This document shows positions 25,001 to 37,700 of a stretch of DNA of 64,000 nt, in pieces. Source of the DNA: Coprinus comatus. Taxonomy: Eukaryota > Basidiomycota > Agaricomycetes > Agaricales > Agaricaceae. Each line of letters starts with the position of its first letter. Position 1 is the stretch's first letter. The translations under genes and the position numbers were made by a program. The DNA is taken from positions 248,001 through 312,000 of the forward strand of contig JAWPGT010000023.1 in assembly GCA_034638255.1 (NCBI GenBank), in the 5' to 3' direction. The notes beneath the pieces were generated by a model that did no database searches, was not told the DNA's origin, and saw nothing but the letters and a program-made list of their open reading frames with translations.

Positions 25001-27476
25001 ATAACTAACATTGAGGTTGAACTTGTTAAATTTGAAATGATACCCACGAAATTTGACTGTCCCTCACTCAATTTTTTGGGTACTACTGGAAGTTAAACCT
25101 CAAGCTGCCAACAGGTTTCAATCATACTGTTGAGGAGACCCTGACCAACATACTTACATACCCCACCCCCCACCCCCAGTATCAATCACTTATCAATCAT
25201 CATACATCAGCATCACTGCCCTATCACTCCTCGCACCGACAGATTCCTTTTGGACCTTCAGACTTTAACCTCCGACATCGGGTATGGCAGATACTCCCCG
25301 ATTTACTACAAATCAACGATCATCGTAAATCGTAGAACAAGTAAAAATTTCTATATTGACCGTCCCAACCCCGAAATTAATGGGGCTTGTGAAGATATAC
25401 AAAACCATAAGAAATCATCCTAGGTCCAGCCTTTCTAGAATTCTAGAATTTAAATTATTTTATCCTATTGATATGGGCCATTCTTAAAAAATTACGCTCG
25501 TTAGCCTTCGTTAGCTTGTTGCTTAAAAGACTTTTAGCCTTTGGTACCGTAGGCTGATTATTCGGTATAGCCTACTAATAGTAGTGGATAGATTATTTCA
25601 ATAGTTTATCGGAAAAGACTGAATTCATGGAAGTTGAAAAGTTGAAACGTATGATAACTATATAAATACTATCACCGCAAGGGATCGCAAGTATATATGT
25701 CACGATTCTTTGAACCTGAACCTGAGGTGGCAGTGGTTTCCTTAAAATAAAAAAATAAAACCTTTACACAGACGTCATTCAAGGAATGGAGGGGGCGGAT
25801 GCTACTAACTTCTTCCGCCGTGTTTGCTTACTCACATATGTTTAAGCACTCACATGCAACTCAAATCTGAGTCAGCGTACCAATGCACATATGTCAGCCA
25901 ACAGTGGGTCTTACAATTTGAACACGTTTTTCATTCGAATTTGAGCTTGAACTTTACAAGTTCTGGGCTCCGATGACTTCCGATAATGACATGACTTATC
26001 TACTAAGAAAGAACGGGTACCGTTTCACAGAGGCGATTCAAATTGTTGTTCTCTTCTCTTATGTATCCACAAGGAAACATCAATCGTATTGGGAATTTGA
26101 CGTTAGAAACTCATGTCAACAGTCGACCTCGGCGGGAGGTCGGAATTTAGGAGTTGAGAGTTTGGAATTGGGACTCGAGAGCCGAATATGATGACAGGTC
26201 GGCGTTCGCCTAGCATTAACATTTTTAAGTTATTTATACACTACTGAGTATTGAATAACCTTATGCGAAGACATGTGTATGTACTAATGGTACTTTGGCG
26301 ATGTCATGAGCCACTGTCACTGCTTTTTGTTTTCAATTCGCTGAACCAAGTATAGGTTTTTACTACGGATATGTAATGGAAGACCTATGATGGTAGTGAT
26401 CGTAATGTATACTTGCTGGCAACACTTTGATGTAGTATAAAACAAAGTTCTTTACTTTGAAACCTTTTCCACTAACAGCTTCGAACACATCCTAGGATTT
26501 GTGAAGTTTAGACTTCCCAAGTAGTCTCATTACATTATTAAAGTTATCATCGCTACTCTCTCATTCGTTATTCTTGACTCGTTTAAATTCTGGAATGAAT
26601 TGGAGGATATTAATGCTATCATGGTGATTCTTTGTTCCAGTATATCGGAAGAAGTGGGCCCTCTTGACAGCTTTTACTATAGTAATCCCTCTGAGCAATA
26701 GCACGAGGTTGAAAACAATTGAATTCAAATATGATCTCGGTCACTGCACTTGGGGAAAAGTATCATCATAATCATGGCCAATGGTCAGTTACAGCCTTTC
26801 ACGGAAATGGTAAATAGCCAAAGTCCGATTTGCATTGAAGAATCATTGAAAGCGACCATAAGAGCCTGAGGGTCTGTGTTGATATTAAACGATTCTACTC
26901 CTGTTTTCAATGTGCACATAGCTTAGAGTCGAATGCGGATTTAACATTCACTTTGGAATAACTAACATTATAGTAGTCTCTATTGAAGTTCCAGTTAGGT
27001 AAGATCAACCTTGAATATTTGAGTATTAAATGCGGTTTAGAAACAACCAGCGGTAGGTTTTTAATGATGCTAGTAACCTACGTTGAAGGTTGAGCAATTT
27101 ACCTTTTCTTGTCTTTGATTCTCTAGTTTGTTATTACGACAGGGTCCCTGCGTTTTAACACCATGGTCAGATTGTAGATGTTAGGATAAAAGAAAACATC
27201 AGATTCTTGGTATAAAAGATGTGGTTGCAGGCTGGGGGGCGCACACCAGAGTTGTCTGGTAAAGAGGAGGGGGGGGGGAAGTTAAGTTTCCAGAGGGCCT
27301 GACTGATGGCACTCAGAAAGGAAATCCCTGAGCGCTGAGCCTAGACCTTGAAAACCCACAGCCGTTAAAGTTGTATGGTCTCTGGCCGCACGAGTTGCGC
27401 TGCGCACATGAGTTTTGTGCACTGTGCACTCGTACAAAGGTAACGTAAATAGATTCTTACCTTTCTGTCTGCTACA
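22088..27476. other. 5.4 kb gene-poor region
   Basis: No frame longer than about 106 codons, and none with a recognisable motif. 22.1-22.6 kb is probably the promoter and leader of the CBM21 gene. The rest is AT-rich with scattered stops and short palindromes, for example a perfect 16-bp palindrome at 25433-25448. It may contain very old transposon debris, but I cannot show it. Confidence 0.5.
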
Positions 27477-28167
27477 ATGTTCTCTGAACTCGATTCACAC
27501 TTGTTTAACCCCCAACTGAGATCACTGTTGCCATTGACAATATTGCTCGTGCTTATAGTGTTTACAACACTTACAGACCAAAAGGGTAGACGCTTCTACA
27601 GTCTGAAGTGCGATTTATGCAACAAGATAATCAAACTTGGTCTAAATTTCAATAATCCATACAACTTGGCACCATATCGGAATAAAAGAGCCTACAGTAC
27701 TAAGGCATCAGGATATGGTCGGAAGTTGAAGGGGAATTATGTTTGATTGAGGAGAAATAACAGTGCTACTATCCTCAAATTCTGAGCCAAATATTGATAC
27801 TCAACGATCGACTCTGACAACATCAACAATACCTGATATTGACGACTCCCTTCATATCCCTAATTATCATCACTCTCCACCAAATGATATACATGTGGCA
27901 TTAGAAAAGCGAAATAGTAGTACTCAACCTAGCGCCGATACAGAATCCTGAGACTCTAAAAGAGTGCTACAGATGCTGCCACCTCCGAGTCCTGATGAGT
28001 TCCGATTCCGCATTGACTTGTCTCCCTGGCTACTAGCGACGGTATTCAACTTCAAACTCCACCAGAATACCCCCAGAACAATGACGCTTTTCCTTCGAGA
28101 TTTCTCTATATATCGATCAACGTGGATGAGTAAGTTACGTAACGCTCACGAAGAACCGATGTCATAA
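27477..28167 (+). pseudogene. Degenerate ORF with CxxC zinc-ribbon-like segment
   Basis: Three collinear open stretches (27477-27746, 27763-27951, 27964-28167). The first carries RRFYSLKCDLCNKIIKLG followed by a basic NLAPYRNKRA segment, resembling the Cys-x2-Cys half of zinc-binding motifs found in uncharacterised agaric proteins. Stretches two and three are in the same frame, separated only by one TGA at 27949. Between stretches one and two there is both a frame change and a stop with no room for an intron. Stretch three encodes a hydrophobic segment (RFRIDLSPWLLATVFNF) and ends at a good GTAAGT donor near 28129. I do not recognise the protein; a decayed gene or a mispredicted multi-exon gene are both possible. 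Confidence 0.35.
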
Positions 28168-28839
28168 TTCATTTGTCTTGAATCCTACGGATTCCTACCT
28201 TCATAGTTGGCATCATCTAATGGGAAAACAACGTCCTATAATCTAAGATCGGTATGAGGCCTTGAGTTTTGGCCACCTCTACTCAATATTTATGAACCAC
28301 TTCTCTTCACAAAGGTGATTCAGTAATCGTTAGCAATGTCTGCTTTAATGCTGAATATTCCATCATACAGCAACCTTTTGAACTCTCAGAAAAACTAGTA
28401 GGTGTATTAGTTGATAATGCTGAAAATCGGACATTTTCACCTGCCTAGGTCATAGAGATAGTAGGTCATAATTTTTGTATGTCGCGAATATTAATATCCA
28501 ACACAGATCCAACACGTCCATCTCATCATAGTAATCTATTCTTCGACCATCACTATGACCTATTCTAATCCTTTAAACGTGTATGAAAAGCACCATGCTG
28601 ACATGGTGCGGAGAGCACAGTGGCCTCCCACTTTGTCCTTGTGGCTTTAATTTCACCTGTACATTTCGGACCACTTTTCATGTTGGACATTACATCACAT
28701 GACGTAGTTGTAGATATATAATGTCTTCACCAATGTCAATATAACTTAACCTCGTATCAACATCATCTCTAGAATCTTATACTTCAGTGCCACAAGGGTC
28801 CGGTATCACGCCCCTCGAGTCTCTAGGTATCGGCACTTC
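28168..28839. other. Intergenic, no gene recognised
   Basis: AT-rich spacer before the next gene. The frame at 28787 overlaps the real one in another frame and has no support. Confidence 0.4.
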
Positions 28840-30092
28840 ATGGAACCAGCTCCTCGAAAAACTCCGCTTGAATGGGAACATAATTTCCAGAGACATTTGG
28901 CGCGTTTTTCTCGTGGCCTCCCTATGTTTTATGACCCATATAGTTGGGACTTCGAAACCCGTGGGCTCGTTGTTGGCAACCTTCTAAGTGCCACATCAGA
29001 ATCCGCTCGTCACCAACACCTATTAAACGTTTTTGAGGAAAAGGATGATCCTGTTCAAGACCCTGATTTTGCAACTGAGCATGAATCTTTGCCCAACCAC
29101 GTTTCCTCTCATATTGAGAAAAGGGGACTCCTTCCACCGGACACATGGCTACTATCCCGAACTGTGAGCGAGACAATCACATCCTCCACAGAAATGTGAG
29201 TCTTGATTCTTGAAAACGGAAATGTCTTCATTTTATTAGCTGACCGCGTTGAATTTAGACTGCATGAATTTACATGTCAGGAACCAGGCGGAGCTTTTCT
29301 TGGATTCCCAGATGGTGCAGATGGTATTGATTTGGCGGACTCGACCCCACTTAAAAGTTATATTCAGAAATACGCCAAAGAATGGTATACCATGCTCAGA
29401 TATAGATTCGGAAGTGATGCGTACAACGGAGCTTTGTTTCTTCTAACTGGACATGACGTCGCTGGACAATTTTTCGCTTCGACTATCATTCAACCTCAAT
29501 TGGACGGGGTGGGTGAACTTCGTATCCAATTGTTCTCAGACTCGGACGATGCATTTGATTACTTTCCCGACCGCTGCTTCTTATTCCTCAAAAACACCGT
29601 CAAGGAAGAAAACAACCTTCCTTCGGGGCTTCTCCATAGCAATCAGTATGGAGAACTGGGGTGAAATTTGCCAAAACGACGACATACCATCGCCATTTTC
29701 CAGTCTTCCTCTGGATAAAAATTCATGTACATATCGACTAAAAGAGGCAGTATTCCTCCTCTACAGTTGCCAGGATAAACATGAAATATGGATTTCTCCG
29801 CTTGATGTTCATACACCACTTCTCCACCGCAAGGCAAGTATTACAATTTTACATTCATTCACCTCTCAGATCTCAGCTGGCTAAGTTATATCAGACTCCT
29901 CTGCACCTATCACGAGTTATATTAGAACGACTTTTACCACATGTGAGTTTCATTGAACGCTGCTATTATATTGCTTCGATGATTACAATGGTCTTTAAGA
30001 TACCAAAAGGTGGGGTGTCACTTGTACATGACAACGATTGGATGGATGTTGTGAAGGAGATGGATCCCGAAGAAGTATATTCCGATAAATAA
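28840..30092 (+). CDS. Uncharacterised agaricomycete-type protein, family member 1, with frame problems
   Basis: Member of a large uncharacterised family that I know only from mushroom-forming fungi. Hallmarks: EFRLHEFTCQEPGGAFLGFP, then YAKEWYTML, NGALFLLTGHDVAGQFFAST, the FLRGFSIAI block, and the C-terminal VSLVHDNDWMDVV (family form: A-x-x-H-D-D/N-D-W). 3-prime exons are clear: exon to HRK at 29833, a GC-AG intron 29834-29894, exon TPLHLSRVILERLLPH, intron 29943-29999, last exon IPKGGVSLV to the stop at 30092. Two joins upstream do not stay in frame with any GT-AG intron I can place: near 29200 (first to second exon) and near 29600 (CFLFLKN to FLRGF). Either base errors or partial decay would explain this. 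Function is unknown. A partial inverted copy lies at 47.4-47.7 kb and a third member at 49.7-50.4 kb. Confidence 0.55.
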
Positions 30093-31695
30093 TTTGCTTG
30101 CTTTAACTTACGCCGACATACTAGGTAACATTAACAACCAACGTTCAATGTCATCAGGTCTTCTATTCCTCGAGAGACGTACTACAGATAGTAATATGTC
30201 TCACTCATTCAGGTTCTATATTATGAGTTTCCTTGTTGTTTGGATATCGTTATGCTGGTATATAAGTTAAACAAAAATATTTACATATAATCTTTGTTAT
30301 GTAGTACCTAAATTAATGAGGTATGTTTAGACGGTTACTTTTTCATTTTTTTTCACTGTCTTACCTAGGAGTATTTTTTTTTATCACCGTGGATTCTGTA
30401 TCGGAGTTCTTTATTCCTCTGCTTCCTGAACGAATTCTATAGATCATAAAACACTTTTTGTTTAAAAAGTTCTTTAAAGAAAGGGCATGACTCTGATACA
30501 ATGTACATACATTCGATATGTTCTCTCTGGCAGGGGGACTCCCCATTGACGTATGTACATACCACAATTTCGCCACAAAAAAGCGGTGTAGTAGTAGTTA
30601 ACTCGTTACTATGTAATATTCCACAACTCAAAAAAATATGTATATTGTTTTCAACCACATCTACAATTACAACAATCTAAAAAAACGATCTCAGAATGAA
30701 AAAGAAGGAACGAAAATTGAAATCCACTCTTTAGAATTTTAACGAGAATAAAAAAAAAATGACAATGACCCTTAAGCTTCATCTACTATGTGTGTATAAT
30801 CAAATCGCACAAAAAAAAAAAAAAAACACCAAGAAAAAAGAAAAGAAAAGAAGTAGGTATCCAAAGCCAAAAAGATTGTGACGACAACGGTAACAATAGT
30901 AACAGAGAACCATGAATAAAAAAAATAGGAAACCAAAAGCGATGTATAGAAAGGTTAAAACCGAGAAAAAAGAAAAGAAGAAAATCGAGTAGTAAAGTTG
31001 TATGTCATGGCATATTCACAAAAACACGCGCACACATACAGTATATATTAATATTGCAAAGCCGTTAATAGAAATATAGAATGAAAAGCATACAGAAGGA
31101 GGGAAGGAAGAAGGAAAGAGAAGAAAGAAGAGAAAACATATTAGCAGGAGTAGACACAATGGACAAGAACGGATAAGAGGACAATATCTATAAAACCCAG
31201 AGAATCAAAGGGGTAACAGAGAAAACGAATAAGGGATAGGGAAATTGTAAAAACACGCAAAACAAAAAACAAACTGAGAATTAATGTGGGGAAGGAAGAA
31301 AAAGAAGCGAAATAAAAATCAGAACTTGGAGAATTGAAAGTACATACTAATACACAAGAGACAGTGTGTAAACAGCACTTCAGGAAGAGAGATTCAAGAA
31401 TGAACGTTGGGAAAATGCGAGAAAAAAGAACAGGAAAAGAAGAAAGGCGGGTGGAGAGGCAGGAATAAACAATACGATTAGACAGGGTGATACAGGGAGG
31501 AAAATACATATTGAAAACAAGGGAACGGGAACATATTTTCACATAGCATTGGCACGCAGGAAGTTTTGTACCCATAGAGAGAACGAATCCGAGAGAACGA
31601 ATGGCGAGATGAGAATGGAAGGCACGGATCCAGAAAGCATAAGTGGGTGAGAGTTGTTGATTAGTGGTGGTTGGGGTCACAGGGCAAGAGGTATA
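30093..31695. other. Intergenic with purine-rich tract
   Basis: 30660-31660 is very rich in A and G on the plus strand (many AAAAAG and GAAAGA runs), i.e. pyrimidine-rich on the minus strand, downstream of the kinase stop. The minus frame at 31141-31680 is a by-product of that bias. No gene recognised. Confidence 0.5.
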
Positions 31696-34600
31696 TCATA
31701 TCACTTCCTGTCTCGCAACGCTTCCTATACCCTCTTGGTCAAGTAACCACCCATGCTCTTCTGCTTCCTCCTCTTCTTCCACATCATCTTCGTTTTCTTC
31801 GTTCTCTCTCCACCCCTCATCCAAAAACTTGCGCATATCAACTTCAACTTCACTCGGTAATTCCTTTTCATAACCATCCACAGTGATTGTATAACCATTT
31901 GGATCAACAACACCTTCAGCCACCCCGAAATCAATACCAAGACCAACAATCTCTCTTTCTCTTTCTTTCTCCTTGACTCTTTCCCTCTCTCTCCATTCTT
32001 CCTCTGTCATACCAATCATTAAACCTCCACCAGATCCCCACATCCATTCATCATCCCACAAATCCATAATTCTAGCTCGTTTTCTAGGATCTCTAACTAA
32101 CAACCTCCCAACAATCCTTCTTGCTCCTCTACTTCTTATAAGACTTTCACCAACCAACACTTCTTCTCCTTCAACGTGGTGATTGCTGGAAGGTGAAGAA
32201 GAAGGCCATTCATATTCACCTCTGGCAATCCTCATCAGCCATTGTCTTCTTTCCTGTACACTACCATTTCGTTTTCCATGACCATGAGTATATCCAGGTA
32301 CTCCATCACCTCCAATAACAACTTTATCATGATGTTCCTTTTCAAACTCGGAATGACCACCTTCACCAAACGGTAATTTTCTAGCCACAAGCGCATATAA
32401 AACAACACCACAAGCCCAAGCATCCGTTTCTCGAGCATCATAAAATCCTCTCACACCATCCTCATCCAAATTCGTATTATTTCTATTATTATTGGCGTTC
32501 TTTTTCATATCTTCATCACCATGACCAACAACATCTCTATCCCTAATCTTCCTATTAATCTGTGCTTGAGCCCTTATACTTCCAGTACCCATCACTAATT
32601 CAGGTGCCGCATAAGCTTCACTTCCACATCTAGTAGAAAGCAACTCTCCTTCTCTATTTTCATCGACCTCTATAAACCTCGATAATCCAAAATCCGAGAG
32701 TTTGATTAATGGAAGAGGAGGTATTGGAAGATTTGATAATGCAGGTGGTGACGAAGTTGATGTCAATGTTGAAAACGTTGTAGTTGTTAGGAGAATATTT
32801 TCAAGTTTGATGTCGCGATGAACTAAACCAACTCCATGCATCCACCCCACGGCTTTACATAGTTCGCACCATATTCGACGCAATACGGCTTCACCTATTG
32901 TTAATAAAAATAAGCGCTCTAATATCTAAAAAGAAATACGAAACCTACCAAGTTTGGACCAAGCAATGTTATTGTTTACCAAACCCAGCAGATCGCCACC
33001 AGGCAGATAGGGAAGTACGAGAATGTGGTGTGAAGCTGTAGATAGATGTTCGAGAAGAGGTGTGATGTTTGGATGAGATATATGCTATCGGAAATGTAAA
33101 TCAGTATATATTGATAATCTGGACTGAAATAAATGAACGGTGCTATAAATAGCATAAATGCACCAACTAGATTAGGGTCCACCAGCGCCCTATTGCGGGG
33201 TGCTCCCCTTTATAAGGGTGAGAATGTAATGTGCATCTTTCCCCACAGACCAGAACTGCCCACAAAAAACAGGGACAGTATCCGCAGTTGGGTTTTCCAG
33301 GCAATGTCACCATCCTCGCATCAAAAACTGCCCAGATGAAACGAAATGCCAAGGTGGGCGCTGGCAGGGCTGGCAAGGAGAAGAAGAAGCGAAAGAGCCG
33401 GAAGCACATAAGTATAAGAAGCCGCATGGGACTTCGTTAATTCTCACTTTCCTTACTTCCATCGTATGTTCAACATCCAACACCCAAGGGAGAAAAATGG
33501 AGAAAGCAAGAACACAATTGAAAGAAAAAGCTCACCTTGAGAACTTCAACCTCTCGAACAAACCCAACTCTCGTCCTCTCTTCTTCTTCCAAACGTTCTC
33601 TTTTCGACGGTCTCATCATCGGATGCAACATCGTATTTCTTGGAGTCATCTTAACCGCCACCAGCCTCATCTTCTTTGGGCCTGTGATCTTCCTCCTCAC
33701 ACCAGTTGCTCCTTCACCATTCGGTGACATCGGGGTTCCGATCAAGGTACTCGGTTCTTCAAAGTTTTGTTGCAAAACACCAAACTCGGACATACCCATC
33801 TCTCCATGTCGCTCGTCTAGATATCTAGTGTCAAATCCAACAGGTCTGGTACCTCGAACCTTTGCCTTGAAACGTCTCGAACGCAGGCTCGCATCTAGTG
33901 ACTTTGACTTGTCCTCGATACTCGAATCGCGACTTAGAGTGCTCCGAAGAGATGAATTACGACTGAGATTGGCCATACTGGCTTTCCGCTTCAATTCATG
34001 TATACTCTTTTTGGACTTGAGTGCCAAGGGTACGCGGGTCTTGTCCTCCGCAAGCCAGACGGACGAAAAAGCACCCTGGCCCAGTGGTCGGATCAAATGG
34101 AGAACAGTACTAGGCAGCGAAGAATCTGCGGATAAGGGAAAGTCCGGGGCGGTGAGTGTAAGGGTTGGGGAGGATACTGTATCGGGAGGAAGTAAGATGG
34201 AAGGGGGATTTGTTGTGATGATGGCACCTGAAACTGGCTCTAGGTGACAGAGTGGGTCCTCGTCAGACTTTGCGAAAGCGGGCTCTAAGTGAAACTGGCG
34301 GGGAGTGGGTTCATTGGAAGTGTCTGTCAAGGCACCAGGAGAGCGGGGAGGAGGAGTGGGAAGACTGTGGGAAAGTGTGGGGTCGGGTAGAGCAAGGGAT
34401 GAGTGAGTCGACGATGACGACGTGCTGATCGACGACAACGACGACAATTCGTGCGATTGTGAGACACGCGAGCTGTCTGAGAATGCTGGGCTCAAGTCGA
34501 GTACAAGAAAGTCTGGCCTTGGCTTCTTTAGGTCCGTACGTTGGTCGTCGTCATCGTTTGCAGTATATCTGGATGGAAAGATACGCGAGGCATGGACAGC

Positions 34601-34705
34601 AGCGAGATGGGTCCGTGCGGCGGTTCTGGGGGGGGATGGGGAACGTATCTGAGTGCTGAAAAAGTCATGGGTAAGGTTTCTGGGAGGTGTCGGAATGTCG
34701 TCCAT
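31696..34705 (-). CDS. Serine/threonine protein kinase, CAMK-like
   Basis: Three coding exons: 33536-34705, 32949-33084 and 31696-32894, separated by introns of 451 and 54 nt. The N-terminal 200 residues are Ser/Pro-rich and disordered. The kinase domain starts at LIRPLGQGAFSSVWLAED; a long basic insert separates the glycine loop from the ATP-binding lysine (RLVAVKMTPR), followed by the helix-C segment FVREVEVLK. Exon 2 gives HISHPNITPLLEHL and VLPYLPGGDLL; exon 3 gives the catalytic loop VHRDIKLENIL, the metal motif LSDFGLSRFI and CGSEAYAAPELVMG, all intact, so it should be active. The lobe after APE contains a low-complexity insert and then DAWACGVVLYALVARKLPFGEG. The C-terminus is acidic. 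The order resembles fungal kinases in the Prr1/Fun31 group, but the family cannot be fixed by eye. Confidence 0.85.
33155..33440 (+). other. GC-rich insertion-like block inside a kinase intron
   Basis: The intron 33085-33535 is 451 nt, while other introns in this window are about 45-60 nt. Within it, about 33160-33440 is markedly more GC-rich and sense-like than the flanks, and on the plus strand (antisense to the host gene) is open as 33231-33440, ending in a very basic peptide (RAGKEKKKRKSRKH). It looks like inserted foreign or retroposed sequence. I do not recognise the source, and no terminal repeats were found by eye. Confidence 0.4.
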
Positions 34706-37700
34706 GGCAGAGAAACAGGCTTTCCCTCTCTGTTTATCTCTACCTATTATGTAATACTCCACCCCGGATCTACGATCCCATCATCCTAATCCATACACCC
34801 AACGCACGTTTCTTCCGAGATCTCCTAGCTCCAAAAATAAATACACCAGAAACATAGCATTTCTCCTTTCCTCTGCTGAAGCTCATATATACTCACGGCC
34901 CACCCTGTATGAACAACACCACCTCCTGCTTCATCTGTTTCGACCAATGCCCCCCTTCATCACTCCCGAATAACATTAGCAACATCTTGCTCATCTCACA
35001 ATGTCTAACGCTATTGTGTGTTGTGTGAGATGTTACTTAGTTATTATTGTCCTAGCGTTCTTAAGTTGGCCCTTCTCGTCTGGAACGAGAACTCCTCCTT
35101 CCCTTTAATCCCGACCACCTTTTATCCATTCAGTATGTTTTTCGTTCCCATCCTTCTAGCTTGATCTGACGAAATAATAACAAGCTCCGACCCCTATTCA
35201 TATATTACGATCTCCTAATGATTATTAATGCCCAGTACGACCAACTTAAAAAATACGAAACACGCCTTATCGAGGTCTGTCTCATTTCACCATTCTCTCC
35301 ATCCTCCATTTCTTCCTTTTCCCATGTTCATTAATAGAAAAAAATCAACAGTGTCCGTATACTAAAGTACCCAAAAATCAATTGCCCCAGAATCATCCCA
35401 AGTAGCAAGAATGACAACGACGCTGACGTTTTGGCAAATCTCGTAGTCACGACTTTTACGCAAAGCTCCACTCACTCCAACACAAATCGACTAGAAGTCG
35501 GTCTCGAACCAGTTACCGACGTCCTTTACTTAAATGCTATACTATTCGTTTATGTCAAATTAGCACCACCTTCGTTCGGGGTAACCAAGGGTTTTTCAGA
35601 ATTCGACACAGAAGTCTGCGGTCCCTTCTCCGAGAGTTTCCATTCGTCAAATCGTCATACATGATGCATGGTGCACGATATGTTGTCATTTTTTGTTCCT
35701 CCATAACGGTCACAATACGTCAACTTCCGTTCAGAGATGCTTTATTCGTATTCGTTGCCGTCAAATAGAAACCACGTTCAACATCGTTCATTGTTCAACG
35801 CTCAACGTTCAGGTCAACTTTGAATGATTCAATTCACTTCAAGCTTTCAAGTTCTTTCAAGGCTTCAAGTTACACCACCCTTCCTTCTCTCTCTTCGATA
35901 CTAAGAATGCTTGGAGAAGAAGGGTTTTCAACGTTCAAATTCTCAATTTAACCTCAACAATTCTTAAACCAACGGTACCCAACACAGCCCGGCTTTCACG
36001 GTATGTTTTTCTTCTTTCATTTCTCATTTACATCCGTTTTGTTACACTTCCTTCCTTTTCTTTCTATCCTTTATTTTTCCTCTCGTCTCCCCTCATTTTT
36101 CAATGATCATCATCTAACAAAACCTATTCATATAACTTCCAGTCGATTGTTCTTCGGCCAGCCAAAGTGTCAAATCAATTATCCCAGGTCCAGATTCATC
36201 ACATCTGCTGGCATACGTCATTTACTTCATCACAACCCAACCTCAAAGCTATGTTATGTATTTTGGAATTTATAAAATAAAATAAGTCAATGTTAATGTT
36301 AATGTAAAACGGTATATGATACAAAATGGTGCCTGTAAAATTCATCACTTTCTGTAACTTTGTGTATCATTCTCCAAACCATTTACCGTTGTATGATATC
36401 ATGGTATCATAATTATATAACGTATATCATGTTCTATCATTACCTGTATCATGCACATTATGCGATCATGTAGTACGTTAATAACTTCTTTTGAAGATCT
36501 CTCTACGTAGTCTCAAGTTCGAAAAGAAGAAGTCCACACCAATAATCATATATCTATATCAGATATCAACATTCAACACACACATTAATGATGAATCATG
36601 ATAGTTCCAATGATAATCGCTATCTTTATCATTTATCACGCATGTGCGTTAATGATGTGTCGATCCGTCGATCCACATTGTATTTTACTGACTGATTACC
36701 ACAATTAGCTTAACCGGCGATAGCCTAAACCTAAATACCTTTAGGTATAGTCTGAAAGAACACTTTCCGTATAGGTACAACCCTATAAATAATTCATCCA
36801 CACTGTTTCCACCCTCGACTTTATTCCATTTCCTCCTTCCTTCCCCCTCCTTCCGACTTTTCTAGTATTACGTGTATACAGTTTTGGCCTTCCGAGGTTC
36901 CGACAACCGACACAACCGACAAGTTACAGCCGACTTATACATACATGACCGAACACCGAACTTGGCACTTTTTTCAAGCGTTGCACACTGTACTACGGCC
37001 TAATAAATTTTTTATACACACATGATGCATGAATGCATGATATATCTATTTATTCGGTTACTAAGTATACGGGAAAAAAAAATCGTATAATAGATGATCA
37101 CTAAAACGAAAACGAAAACTGAAACTGAACGTACTGAATTAGTTAGTACAGATTTACAGATTCAATATACCCCAGTTTTGCATATATACTATACATAAGT
37201 TTCCCACAAACAAAATCACCTCTTCACCTATAGGCTCTCAGAATACCGAATGACACCGAAATGAAAAAAAAAAAAAAAACGAACTAACACAACTGTCAAC
37301 ACCACACAAAACTTTTTTTTTTAGCACACCAGAACTGTCAAAATGATTCATATCTGGTATCAATCCGCAGGCGGTACCCTACCTACTACATATGTTAAAA
37401 AAAACTTTTCCCCACCCCCCGAACTCAACGGTAATTAAACTCAGTGAAAATTTGAAGAAGCTGCTTGAGTCTGTTGTACGAAGTAAGTATCAATTAATCA
37501 TACAGATTGACATATCTGTATGATGGGTTAGTAATATAATATATATATCTGGTGTTGGTATACAATCAACACAAGTACATAATACACATCTACTATTGCA
37601 TGATCCATGACATAGCATTGACATCGCCACGACCCACATCACGATCATGGGGAGCGGGAGGGCAGGGAAAGGTGCAAACCTGTGCAAACGGAACTTGCTG

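Noticed and set aside
24796..25008. 70-codon plus-strand frame in the 22-27 kb gap
   Set aside because: No recognisable motif, no splice context, and length expected by chance over a 5 kb gap.
25433..25448. Perfect 16-bp palindrome TTCTAGAATTCTAGAA, resembling a heat-shock element
   Set aside because: Spacing between the GAA and TTC units is 0 instead of 2, and no gene lies within 2 kb; probably chance in AT-rich DNA.
31141..31680. 179-codon minus-strand frame rich in Ser/Phe/Leu
   Set aside because: Lies in a pyrimidine-biased 3-prime region of the kinase gene; composition alone explains it.
33537..34247. 236-codon plus-strand frame opposite the kinase N-terminus
   Set aside because: Antisense shadow; the minus strand carries the glycine loop and the lysine of a kinase.
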